From NCBI RefSeq assembly GCF_019904175.1, contig NZ_CP061913.1, positions 7,130,001 to 7,194,000 on the forward strand: a DNA stretch of 64,000 nt. Direction: 5' to 3'. The translations under genes and the position numbers were made by a program. The notes under the pieces were generated by a model, which had not been told where the DNA came from, did not search any database, and saw nothing but the letters and a program-made list of their open reading frames with translations. This stretch comes from Dactylosporangium vinaceum. GTDB lineage: Bacteria; Actinomycetota; Actinomycetes; Mycobacteriales; Micromonosporaceae. This document shows, piece after piece, positions 51,473-59,214 of this stretch (position 1 is the first letter of the stretch; each line of letters opens with the position of its first letter).

Positions 51473-51500
51473 TCGATAGCAACCGTTTGGTTGCTATCGA
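51473..51500. promoter_or_regulatory. Operator palindrome 1 (12-bp arms)
   Basis: TCGATAGCAACC-GTTT-GGTTGCTATCGA, perfect over 12-bp arms, 21 bp upstream of the AHSA1 start. Its GCAACC-N4-GGTTGC core is shared with the second palindrome. Confidence 0.8.
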
Positions 51501-51503
51501 GCA

Positions 51504-51527
51504 TGACGCAACCAATCGGTTGCGTCA
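51504..51527. promoter_or_regulatory. Operator palindrome 2 (10-bp arms)
   Basis: TGACGCAACC-AATC-GGTTGCGTCA, perfect over 10-bp arms and centred 29 bp from palindrome 1. Repeated GCAACC-N4-GGTTGC cores on one face of the helix are typical of TetR-type repressor sites between divergent genes. Confidence 0.8.
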
Positions 51528-51654
51528 AGGAGCAGACCCGGAGGCCGCCGCCGAGATCGGACGAGCGCCGAAGGGTAGACAGACTACGTATAGCGGTGGA
51601 CGATGGTGGGTGCCGCAGCACGACCGGCGGCCCTGTCCGGGCGGGGGAACGAGC

Positions 51655-53268
51655 ATGACACGACGCAAGTTCGAGGTCCGGGCTCTGCCGGCCGGCTCGG
51701 CCAGGGCGCTCGACGAGCGGTTCCAGGCGGCGACCCCGCTGCGCCGCCTGCTGAACAAGGTCTTCCCCGACCACTGGTCGTTCCTGCTGGGCGAGATCGC
51801 GCTCTACTCATTCATCGTGCTGCTGCTCAGCGGCATCTTCCTCGCACTGTTCTTCGACCCGTCGATGCGCGAGGTGGTCTACGACGGCAGCTACACCCCG
51901 CTCCGCGGTGTCGAAATGTCGCAGGCGTACAACACGGCCCTGCACCTGTCGTTCGACGTGCGCGGCGGCCTGTTCATGCGGCAGATGCACCACTGGGCGG
52001 CGCTGCTGTTCATGGCCGCGATCGTCGTGCACATGTTCCGCGTCTTCTTCACCGGCGCGTTCCGCAAGCCGCGCGAGGCCAACTGGATCGTCGGCATGCT
52101 GCTCTTCTGGGTCGGGCTGTTCGAGGGCTTCGCCGGCTACTCGCTCCCGGATGACGCCCTGTCCGGCACGGGCCTGCGGATCGCGAGCGCGATCCTGCTG
52201 TCCGTCCCGATCATCGGTACCTGGATCACGACCTCGCTGTTCGGTGGCGAGTTTCCCGGTGAGGTGATTCTCGACCGGCTGTACATCGTCCACGTGCTGC
52301 TCCTCCCCGGCGCCCTGCTCGCACTCATCACCGTCCACATGGGACTGTTGGTCAAGCAGAAGCACACGCAGTGGCCGGGTCCGGGCCGGACCAACGAGAA
52401 CGTGGTCGGCGTGCGGATGTTCCCGGGCTTCGCGGCCAAGGCCGGCGGCTTCTTCATGATCGTGTTCGCCATGATCGCCGCGCTCGCGGGCCTCTTCCAG
52501 ATCAACCCGATCTGGCTGTTCGGCCCCTACAAGGCCGCCGTCGTCTCGGCGGCGAGCCAGCCCGACTGGTACATGATGTTCCTGGACGGCTCCACCCGGC
52601 TGTTCCCGGCCTGGGAAATCAGGTTCGACCTGTTCGGCTGGGGTGACGGCTACACCCTCCCGCCGATCTTCTGGCCCACTGTCGCGCTGCCCGGCATCCT
52701 GACGATGCTGCCGATCCTCTATCCGTTCATCGAGGCCCGGTTCAGCAAGGACAAGGCCGTCCACAACCTCCTCCAGCGCCCGCGGGACAACCCGCTGCGC
52801 ACGGCGCTCGGCGCGATGGCGATCTCGTTCTATCTCGTACTGCTGATCTCCGGCGGCAACGACGTGCTGGCCGACAAGTTCCACATCAGCCTCAACGCGA
52901 TGACCTGGGCCGGGCGCATCGGCATCCTGGTCATCCCGCCGCTGGCCTACTACGTCGCCTACCGCATCGCGCTGGGCCTGCAGCAGCACGACCGCGAGGT
53001 CCTGGCCCACGGCGTGGAGACCGGCATCATCCGCCGCCTGCCGGACGGCCGGTTCGTCGAGATCCACCAGCCGCTGCCGTCGGCCGGCGGCGACGGCCCG
53101 CAGTACGCGGGCTGGGTCGTGCCGAAGAAGATGAACCGCGTCGGCGCCCTCGCCCCGACGGTCAAGGGCTTCTTCTACCCGCTGGAGAAGGCGCCCGGGC
53201 CGCAGCGCCCCGCACCCCGCCAGCTCGCGGAGGAGCGCGAGCCCGAGCGGGTCACCGCGCCGCACTGA
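51655..53268 (+). CDS. qcrB: Orphan cytochrome bc1 complex cytochrome b subunit
   Basis: A 537-residue homologue of actinobacterial QcrB. ATG 51655 follows GGGGGAA by 5 bases. It has eight or nine helices, with the two heme-b His pairs in MRQMHHWAALLFMAAIVVHM and YIVHVLLLPGALLALITVHM, the Qo-site QPDWYMMF (in place of PEWY) and the actinobacterial C-terminal extension ending in a charged Pro/Arg tail. In actinobacteria qcrB normally follows qcrC and qcrA beside ctaE. Here neither neighbour is present and a PL3 pectate lyase gene faces it. It is therefore a stand-alone second copy. The twin palindromes upstream may put it under an inducible repressor. Confidence 0.94.
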   Translation: MTRRKFEVRALPAGSARALDERFQAATPLRRLLNKVFPDHWSFLLGEIALYSFIVLLLSGIFLALFFDPSMREVVYDGSYTPLRGVEMSQAYNTALHLSFDVRGGLFMRQMHHWAALLFMAAIVVHMFRVFFTGAFRKPREANWIVGMLLFWVGLFEGFAGYSLPDDALSGTGLRIASAILLSVPIIGTWITTSLFGGEFPGEVILDRLYIVHVLLLPGALLALITVHMGLLVKQKHTQWPGPGRTNENVVGVRMFPGFAAKAGGFFMIVFAMIAALAGLFQINPIWLFGPYKAAVVSAASQPDWYMMFLDGSTRLFPAWEIRFDLFGWGDGYTLPPIFWPTVALPGILTMLPILYPFIEARFSKDKAVHNLLQRPRDNPLRTALGAMAISFYLVLLISGGNDVLADKFHISLNAMTWAGRIGILVIPPLAYYVAYRIALGLQQHDREVLAHGVETGIIRRLPDGRFVEIHQPLPSAGGDGPQYAGWVVPKKMNRVGALAPTVKGFFYPLEKAPGPQRPAPRQLAEEREPERVTAPH

Positions 53269-53336
53269 GCCGGTGCATGCCGGTCGTCAGCTCACGGGGG
53301 TGCGGTTCGGGCCCGCCCGTTGTTCCGGAGGCGAGC

Positions 53337-53364
53337 GGGCGCCCGCCGGGTCCGGCGGGCGCCC
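53337..53364. terminator. 13-bp perfect bidirectional terminator
   Basis: The arms 53337-53349 and 53352-53364 are perfectly complementary with a GT centre, between convergent qcrB (stop 53268) and pectate lyase (stop 53380). Confidence 0.85.
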
Positions 53365-53379
53365 CAGAGCGTGGCTACA

Positions 53380-54597
53380 TCACCCGTAGGTGATGTCGCT
53401 CTTGTTCACCTTGCAGTTCGCGTCGTTCCAGCCCTCGCCGATGTACGACGGCTCGCTGCCCTTCGCGACGCCCTTGTACTTGGCGCAGATCTTGATGCTG
53501 GAGCTGTTGAGCACCCGGACCCGGGTGATGGTCGCGACGTCGCCCCAGTTGGAGTTGATGCCCACGAGGTAGTCCACGTCATCGACGATCACGTTGTCGA
53601 CCTTCACGTTGCGGGTGTACGAGTTGGTGCAGTTGCCGCAGGCCCGGTACAGCTTGCCCGTGCCCTTGAGGTAGAAGCCGCTGATGCTGACCGTGCCGTT
53701 GCCGTTGTGCTGGAACATCTTGTCGCTGCCGGAGCGCGCACCGCCGCCGATCACGTACGACGTCCCGCCGTTGGTCTGCAGGAACGTCGCGCCGTCCTCG
53801 CCGATGTCGTTCCACCACACGTTGCGGATCGTGCAGGTGCCCAGGCAGTGGATGCCGTCGCCGGCCGGCGAGCCGAGGATCACGTTCTGGATCGTGGCCC
53901 CGTTGGCCAGCTCGAACATCGGGTCCTGGCTCTCGGACTGGCTGCCGTCACCGATGCAGCAGTACGTCTTCATCCCGCCGTCGAACGTCCCGGAGACGCT
54001 CTTCGTGCCGGAGAGCGACACGTTGCCCGCGGACGACGGCCACGTCGTGGTCGGGTTGCCGCCGCCACCACCGCCGGTCGCGGTCGGCGTCGGGTTGCCA
54101 CCACCGCCGGTCGCGGTCGGCGTCGGGTTCGAGCCACCGGACGAGTAGGTCTCGAACTCGGCGATCCGGGGCGCGCTCGACGCGCTCGTGATGTCGAGCG
54201 AGATCTTCTTCAGCGAGGTCGAGGAGAAGTTGATGGTGCTCGGCGTGCCGCTGCCGCTGGCCAGTACCGCGCCCGAGTCGTAGTTGAGCAGCCGCCACGC
54301 GTTGATGGAGCCACCGCCGGACGCCGTGCGGATGACGACCGAGGACACCGTCGTCGCGCTGCCCCACTTGACGTTGATCTGCCCGGTGCTGCCGTTCGGC
54401 GACCAGTACGTGCTGGTGTTGCCGTCGATCACGTTGCCGTAGCTGCTGCCGCTGGCCTTGCTGGAGCCGTCCGCACCGGCGCCGATGCTGAGGTTGGTGG
54501 CAGCCGCCGCGTTGGGCACCTGCATCGCCAGCGTGACAGCGCCCACGGCGACCGCGGCGACTCCTCCTCCCAGCCATCGCAGAGCGACTCGTCTCAT
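53380..54597 (-). CDS. Secreted PL3 pectate lyase with N-terminal F5/8-type carbohydrate-binding domain
   Basis: A 405-residue exported enzyme. A signal peptide (MRRVALRWLGGGVAAVAVGA, cleavage after NAAAA) precedes an F5/8-type-C discoidin/CBM32-like module (residues 35-150; SYGNVIDGNTSTYWSPNG, then SSVVIRTASGGG). Two Pro/Thr/Gly linkers follow (NPTPTATGGGG twice), then a PL3 right-handed beta helix (residues 195-405; GTFDGGMKTYCCIGDGSQSE, DGIHCLGTCTIRNVWWNDIG, YTRNVKVDNVIVDDVDYLV). PL3 cleaves polygalacturonate by beta-elimination with Ca2+ outside the cell. A perfect 16-bp LacI-like operator sits upstream. Confidence 0.92.
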   Translation of the reverse strand: MRRVALRWLGGGVAAVAVGAVTLAMQVPNAAAATNLSIGAGADGSSKASGSSYGNVIDGNTSTYWSPNGSTGQINVKWGSATTVSSVVIRTASGGGSINAWRLLNYDSGAVLASGSGTPSTINFSSTSLKKISLDITSASSAPRIAEFETYSSGGSNPTPTATGGGGNPTPTATGGGGGGNPTTTWPSSAGNVSLSGTKSVSGTFDGGMKTYCCIGDGSQSESQDPMFELANGATIQNVILGSPAGDGIHCLGTCTIRNVWWNDIGEDGATFLQTNGGTSYVIGGGARSGSDKMFQHNGNGTVSISGFYLKGTGKLYRACGNCTNSYTRNVKVDNVIVDDVDYLVGINSNWGDVATITRVRVLNSSSIKICAKYKGVAKGSEPSYIGEGWNDANCKVNKSDITYG

Positions 54598-54640
54598 GCG
54601 TGCCTCACCTTCCGAGAGTGGATGCGCCGCCCCGTGTAAC

Positions 54641-54656
54641 AGGAAAGCGCTTTCCT
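54641..54656 (-). promoter_or_regulatory. LacI-family-like operator AGGAAAGCGCTTTCCT
   Basis: A perfect 16-bp palindrome with the central CG and A/T-rich arms typical of LacI/GalR and cre-type sites, 44 bp upstream of the pectate lyase start codon. It is likely the site of carbohydrate-dependent repression. No LacI gene is adjacent. Confidence 0.65.
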
Positions 54657-54858
54657 GGCACCGTAGAGACGGACCAACATCAACACAAGAAGGCGTCCGT
54701 TTCGCTCGCTTATGGTCGTGAATGCTGGTGAAAACCGCTGATCAGGCCGGGTAGCGGCCATACCGCCCCGCCACGGCGATCGCGCGGCGCCGGACGGGCC
54801 GGCCGAGCTACGTTTTCCAGCAGGCCGATGAGCGGCTCCCGAGCGAAGGACGGTACGC

Positions 54859-55590
54859 ATGGCAGCAACCGCCAAGACCGACATCAACTTCTACTTCGAC
54901 CCGATCTGCCCGTTCGCGTGGATGACGAGCAAGTGGATCCGCATCGTGCAGGCGCAGCGCGACTACACCGTCGACTGGCGCTTCATCTCGCTGCGCCTCA
55001 TCAACGCCCACCTCGACTACGACAGCCACTTCCCGCCGGAGTACGAGGCCCAGCACACCGCGGGTCTCCGGCTGCTGCGTGTGGCGTCGGCCGCCCGCGA
55101 ACAGCACGGCCGCGCGGCGGTCGGCCCCCTGTACGCCGCGTTCGGCGCCCGGATCCTGGAGACCCCGCCCGACGAGCACCGTACCCCCGGCTGGCCGGGC
55201 ACCCCTGAGCTGGCCGCGGACGCGCTCGCCGAGGCCGGCCTGCCGACCTCGCTCGCCGACTTCCTCGACGACACCTCCCGCGACCCGGAGATCCAGGCCG
55301 AGTCGGACGAGGCGCTGTCGCTGACAGGCAAGGACGTCGGCACACCGATCGTCCACTTCGAACCCCCGGAGGGCGTCGCGTTCTTCGGCCCGGTGATCAG
55401 CCGCCTGCCCGACGAGGAGCAGGCCGCGGTGCTGTGGGACCACGTCGTCGGCCTGGCACGCTTCCCCGGCTTCGCCGAGCTCAAGCGCAGCCTGCGCGAG
55501 CAGCCACAACTGCCGTCCTTCGGCGTCACGGCCGCACAGCCGGGCACGGTCGAGGACTGGCACGCCGGCAGCCGCCGCCTCAAGAAGTAG
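54859..55590 (+). CDS. DsbA-fold mycothiol-dependent nitroreductase Rv2466c-like protein
   Basis: A 243-residue cytosolic thioredoxin-fold protein. ATG 54859 has AAGGACGG upstream. The active site DPICPFAW has a single Cys17 (Cys-Pro-Phe-Ala) where mycobacterial Rv2466c has Cys-Pro-Trp-Cys. A helical insertion (residues 70-160) and the cis-Pro loop DVGTPIVHFEPPEG complete the fold. Rv2466c uses mycothiol to reduce nitro compounds. Without the resolving Cys this member could work through a mycothiol-mixed disulfide, as a monothiol. It is a single gene, with no redox partner next to it. Confidence 0.83.
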   Translation: MAATAKTDINFYFDPICPFAWMTSKWIRIVQAQRDYTVDWRFISLRLINAHLDYDSHFPPEYEAQHTAGLRLLRVASAAREQHGRAAVGPLYAAFGARILETPPDEHRTPGWPGTPELAADALAEAGLPTSLADFLDDTSRDPEIQAESDEALSLTGKDVGTPIVHFEPPEGVAFFGPVISRLPDEEQAAVLWDHVVGLARFPGFAELKRSLREQPQLPSFGVTAAQPGTVEDWHAGSRRLKK

Positions 55591-55702
55591 GCCCGGGCCC
55601 GCGCGGCCCCGACCCGGCCGCCGGCTCGGCAGCCCCGCTGTCCGAGCCCGCGGCGCGGCCCTCCGCACGTCGCAGGCGAGCCTCGACTACCGGCGCATCG
55701 GT

Positions 55703-55894
55703 GTGGTCCTGGTCATCGCGTCGATCCCGTTCGGGGTCATGCTGCTGCGGGCGGAAGACCGGCGCCGTGAAGTGCGGTTCGCGCTGCTCACGATGGGGTT
55801 GTGGCTGGCCGGCGTTCTCGTGATCGCGGCCGGATCGGCATGGGGGGTCGTCATGATGTCGCGGGTTGATGCCGAGGTGCGCTCTCCTGCGTGA
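55703..55894 (+). CDS. Small two-helix membrane protein
   Basis: A 63-residue protein from GTG 55703: VVLVIASIPFGVMLLRAEDR, then EVRFALLTMGLWLAGVLVIA and AWGVVMMSRVDAEVRSPA, giving two membrane helices with a charged turn between. The frame is open upstream without another start codon and there is no ribosome-binding site, so it may be a little longer by a rare start. It resembles generic small actinobacterial membrane proteins; function unknown. A hairpin follows at 55923. Confidence 0.5.
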   Translation: MVLVIASIPFGVMLLRAEDRRREVRFALLTMGLWLAGVLVIAAGSAWGVVMMSRVDAEVRSPA

Positions 55895-55922
55895 CTGACG
55901 ACCGGTTCGAGTGCAGCGGCGT

Positions 55923-55942
55923 GTGCCGGCGACCGCCGGCAC
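55923..55942 (+). terminator. 9-bp hairpin terminator
   Basis: GTGCCGGCG (55923-55931) and CGCCGGCAC (55934-55942) pair perfectly with AC between. It lies downstream of the small membrane gene and 186 bp before the FemABX-type gene. Confidence 0.6.
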
Positions 55943-56127
55943 CGGGCCGATTATGAGGAACCGGTGAAGCCTGGGTTGGGTTTCGATCCGATTCGCATCG
56001 TTGGCGGTCTCCGGACGGCTTCTTCATCGGATCCTCACGACTGCCTTCTTATCGTACCGGCCACCGGTGCAAGGTGTGGCCGGCGCATCACCGAGCCTTA
56101 CCCTCCCGGAAAGGTGAGCCCTTCCGC

Positions 56128-57123
56128 ATGTCTCGGCAACCCTCCGCCTCGTGGTGCGACGAGGCGCCCGGCCAGTCGTGGGACGGCGAGCTGTTCGCCC
56201 GCGGCGGGCACTTCCTGCAGAGCACCCACTGGGCGGCGTTCAACAAGCGGCTCGGCCGCAAGGTGTTCTTCGGCAAGGGCCCGGGCTGGCAGTGCCTCGC
56301 CATCGTGGAGCGGTCCAACCGGGTGACCCGCCTGTTCTGCCCCTACGGCCCGGTCGCCGACGGCCTGGCCGGCTACCGGCTGGCGATCGCGCAGTTGCAG
56401 GCGCTGGCGAAGGACCAGGGCGCCATGTTCGTGCGGGTGGAGCCGTGGGCGCCGGTGACGAGGGCCGATCTGGAGCGGCTCATGCACCGGCCGGCACTGC
56501 GGGAGATCCACCCTTCGCTGGTGTTCCAGCAGGATCTGACCAAGCCGCGCGAGCAGTTGCTGCGGGAGATGTCCAAGAACAATCGGCAGCGGTACCGCAA
56601 CGCCGCCAAGGCCGGTGTGCGCGTCGACGCGAGCCACGACCCGGGCGACGTGGAACACCTGCTGATGGTGGTGCACGAGGTGGCCACCCACAACCGCATC
56701 GTCCCGCTCCCGGACGACTACTTCCGAACCATGGCCAGTGTGCTGCTGCCCCGTGGCGCGGCCACCCTGTACGTCGCGCGGCACCACGATGAGCCCGTCT
56801 CCGCGGCGCTCGTCTTCGACGGCCCGACCACTCGCCACGTCGCGCACTCCGGAAGCCTCCACAGCCATCGGCACGCCCACCCGGGCGCCATCATGCGCGC
56901 CACGATGATGCTCGACGCCCAGCAGCGCGGGCAGCAGACCTTCGACTCGCTGGGCGTGTCGCCGCCCGACGAGCCGGAGCACCCGTGGGCCGGCGTGTCG
57001 AAGTTCAAGCTGTCGTTCGGCGGCGAATACCGGTACTACCTCGGGACGTGGGAGTTCCCGGTGAGCTCGCTGTACTACGCCTACCGGTCGGTCTACCGGG
57101 CCTACTCGGCGACCCGTCGCTGA
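56128..57123 (+). CDS. FemABX-type aminoacyltransferase (GNAT-related)
   Basis: A 331-residue cytosolic protein. ATG 56128 follows GGAAAGGTGAG by about 9 bases. Two GNAT-like halves are visible: an N-terminal half with HFLQSTHWAAFNKRLGRKVF and RLFCPYGPVADGLAGYRLAI, and a second with SLVFQQDLTKPREQLLREMS, KNNRQRYRNAAKAGVRVD, ATLYVARHHDEPVSAALVFD and WAGVSKFKLSFGGEYRYYLG. The fused pair and the FKLSFGG-Tyr ending characterise FemX/lipid II:glycine transferases, which add amino acids to the peptidoglycan stem from tRNA. The acceptor and amino acid are not predictable. Confidence 0.88.
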   Translation: MSRQPSASWCDEAPGQSWDGELFARGGHFLQSTHWAAFNKRLGRKVFFGKGPGWQCLAIVERSNRVTRLFCPYGPVADGLAGYRLAIAQLQALAKDQGAMFVRVEPWAPVTRADLERLMHRPALREIHPSLVFQQDLTKPREQLLREMSKNNRQRYRNAAKAGVRVDASHDPGDVEHLLMVVHEVATHNRIVPLPDDYFRTMASVLLPRGAATLYVARHHDEPVSAALVFDGPTTRHVAHSGSLHSHRHAHPGAIMRATMMLDAQQRGQQTFDSLGVSPPDEPEHPWAGVSKFKLSFGGEYRYYLGTWEFPVSSLYYAYRSVYRAYSATRR

Positions 57124-57339
57124 CGGCGGCGCGGAGGTACCCCCGCCGATCGGTAGCCCTCTATGCTGACGGCCGGCCCACCCGCCGACGCGAGGAGGAT
57201 CGATGACGGCGCGGTCGTCGGGCTGCTCACGACCGGCCTGCTCTTCGCGCGGCTGCGCTGACCGTCCGTGACATTTGTACCGGGCGATGCCGTACACACG
57301 GAGCTACCTTCGGCTCGCCGTCCGGCTGATGCTCGGTAC
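57124..57339. other. Intergenic region, FemABX-type gene to membrane gene
   Basis: About 216 bp. GAGGAGG at 57191-57197 precedes ATG 57204, which would encode only a 22-residue Cys-rich peptide, and ATG 57163 opens a 32-codon frame (MLTAGPPADARRIDDGAVVG) that ends at 57261. Either could be a remnant; neither is supported as a gene. The membrane gene promoter should lie here. Confidence 0.3.
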
Positions 57340-58464
57340 ATGCGAAGAAACGCCGTTGCCCTGTTCTTCCTGGCGCCGCTGGTCGCCGAGTTCCTGCTCG
57401 GCGACTTCGGGCTCAATGCACTGTTCGCGCTGCTGTTCCTTGCGCCGATGTACGGCGGCGGGGCGATCCTCATCCGCGAGGTCGCGCGGCGCACCGGGCG
57501 GGGGTGGCCGGCGATGCTGACGCTGGCCCTCGCCTACGGCGTGATCGAGGAGGGTCTCGTCACCCAGTCGCTGTTCAACCCCGACTATGCCGGGCTGCAT
57601 CTGCTGCGACACTGGTTCATTCCCGGCCTCGGCATCTCGGTGCCGTGGACGATCACGGTGCTCGCGGTCCACACGGTCTGGAGCATCGCGGTGCCGATCG
57701 CGCTCGTGGAGAACCTGAGTCCCGCGACCCGCACGACACCGTGGCTGCGCGGCCCGGGCCTGGTCGTGGCGGCGGCGCTGGCCGTGGCCGGTGCGGCCAT
57801 GAACATCTTCGGCACCCGGTCCACCGACCACTTCACGGCGCCGTGGCCCCGCCTGGCCGGGGCCGCGCTCGTGGCCGTCGCGCTGATCGGGCTCGCCTTC
57901 CGGTGGCGGCACCCGGCGCCCGCGGCCGGCCCGGTGCCCTCGCCGTGGTGGCTGCTGGTGCTCACCCTCGCCGCCGGTGCGCTGTTCCGGCTTCCCGCCG
58001 CCGTGCCGACCTGGGCCGCCGTGGGCCTGATGGCCGTCGCGTTCGGCGGCATGACGGCCGTGGTGCTGCGCCTGTCGCGGCGCGACGGGTGGGGCGACGC
58101 CCACCGGCTGGCGCTCGCGGCCGGGGCGACGCTCACCTACGCCTGGCACTCCTTCTTCATGACCCCGTTCCAGGGCGACGGGCCGGTGATCACGCCCGTC
58201 AGCCACGCCGTGTTCGCCGCCCTCGCACTGCTGCTGCTGTACTGCGAGCTGCGCGCCCTCCGCCGGGCTGCGCGGCGCGCGCACGTCCCGTCCTCAGCTC
58301 GTCAGGAGCCTGGTGAGCGTGACCCGGCCGATCTGCTCGAACGGCCGGTCACCGGCCAGCCCGGCGTCCAGCAACGTCAGACCGAAGAAGACGGTCCAGC
58401 CCTTCGCCCGGGCCGTCGTGGCGGCCGGGACGCCACCGTAGGCGGCCCAGATGTCGGTGTGTGA
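57340..58464 (+). CDS. Polytopic membrane protein, unknown function
   Basis: A 374-residue protein. ATG 57340 gives the sensible N-terminal helix MRRNAVALFFLAPLVAEFLL. About nine or ten helices follow, with LNALFALLFLAPMYGGGAIL and LALAYGVIEEGLVTQSLFNP; the conserved Glu-Glu resembles CPBP/CAAX-type intramembrane sequences, but only weakly. The hydrophobic part ends near residue 315. The last 57 residues (from about 58294) are charged, Pro/Arg-rich and fully antisense to the end of the APH gene, so the original stop may have been lost. No ribosome-binding site is obvious. Confidence 0.72.
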   Translation: MRRNAVALFFLAPLVAEFLLGDFGLNALFALLFLAPMYGGGAILIREVARRTGRGWPAMLTLALAYGVIEEGLVTQSLFNPDYAGLHLLRHWFIPGLGISVPWTITVLAVHTVWSIAVPIALVENLSPATRTTPWLRGPGLVVAAALAVAGAAMNIFGTRSTDHFTAPWPRLAGAALVAVALIGLAFRWRHPAPAAGPVPSPWWLLVLTLAAGALFRLPAAVPTWAAVGLMAVAFGGMTAVVLRLSRRDGWGDAHRLALAAGATLTYAWHSFFMTPFQGDGPVITPVSHAVFAALALLLLYCELRALRRAARRAHVPSSARQEPGERDPADLLERPVTGQPGVQQRQTEEDGPALRPGRRGGRDATVGGPDVGV

Positions 58465-59187
58465 TCGGACCGGAAACAGCATCCACGCGGCGGCGAGGTC
58501 GATGGCGGGATCACCGGCGGTCATGTCGCCCCAGTCCAGCACGGCGGCGAGCCGGCCATCGTCGACCACCACGTTCTTCGGGTGCAGGTCGCCGTGGACG
58601 CAGGTGGTGAGCGGCGCCGGTGCGGCGGACAGCGCCTCGCGCCAGTGTTCGCGTACGGCGGCCGCCACCTCGCCGGCAAGGGCCTGGAACAGCTCCTCGA
58701 CCCGCCCCGAGGCGTCCGCCAGCGCGATGCCGCGCCAGTCGTTGCGCGGGAAGTCGACGGGGGCGGGCTGGTGCAGCGCCGCCAGGAACCGGCCGAACGC
58801 GACGGCCTGCGCCGCAGCCGGCGGGGCGTGCTCAGCCGATCGGCCGGGGATCCACGGCACGACACTCCACGGCCACGGAAACACCTCACCGTGGGGCGCT
58901 CCGAGGCGCTCGGGGACCGGCACCGGCACCGGCAGCCGTCCGGCGAGTACCGGCAGCCAGCGTTGCTCATGGCGCAGCAGCTCGGCACCCGCCCGGATGC
59001 GCGGCAGCCGGACCGCCAGGCGCTCACCCAACCGGTAGGTCACGTTGTCCCATCCGATGGCGGTCAACCGCAGCGGCAGGGCCGCCAGATCGGGATGCTG
59101 CGCCAGCAGCAGCGCCCGGACCAGGCCGGCATCGATCTCGATCTCGGCCGCGGGCACACCGGCCGGCGTCACCGGCTCCTCGTACAT
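58294..59187 (-). CDS. Aminoglycoside phosphotransferase (APH)-family kinase
   Basis: A 297-residue protein-kinase-like phosphotransferase. The N-lobe includes LTAIGWDNVTYRLGERLAVR, and the catalytic loop (Brenner motif) is CVHGDLHPKNVVV with catalytic Asp. The metal-binding segment is LDWGDMTAGDPAIDLAAAWM. Family members phosphorylate aminoglycosides, homoserine or other alcohols; this clade, with a W-D-N-V-T-Y glycine-loop replacement, is usually of unknown substrate. The 3' end overlaps the membrane gene by 171 bp on the other strand. Confidence 0.9.
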   Translation of the reverse strand: MYEEPVTPAGVPAAEIEIDAGLVRALLLAQHPDLAALPLRLTAIGWDNVTYRLGERLAVRLPRIRAGAELLRHEQRWLPVLAGRLPVPVPVPERLGAPHGEVFPWPWSVVPWIPGRSAEHAPPAAAQAVAFGRFLAALHQPAPVDFPRNDWRGIALADASGRVEELFQALAGEVAAAVREHWREALSAAPAPLTTCVHGDLHPKNVVVDDGRLAAVLDWGDMTAGDPAIDLAAAWMLFPVRSHTDIWAAYGGVPAATTARAKGWTVFFGLTLLDAGLAGDRPFEQIGRVTLTRLLTS

Positions 59188-59214
59188 CAGGGCACGCTAC
59201 CGCGCCCGCCATGT

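Noticed and set aside
57163..57272. Two very short peptides, one Cys-rich with GAGGAGG before its ATG
   Set aside because: They are 32 and 22 codons long in overlapping frames, without conservation evidence or a partner gene. A ribosome-binding-like GAGGAGG is common by chance in this composition.
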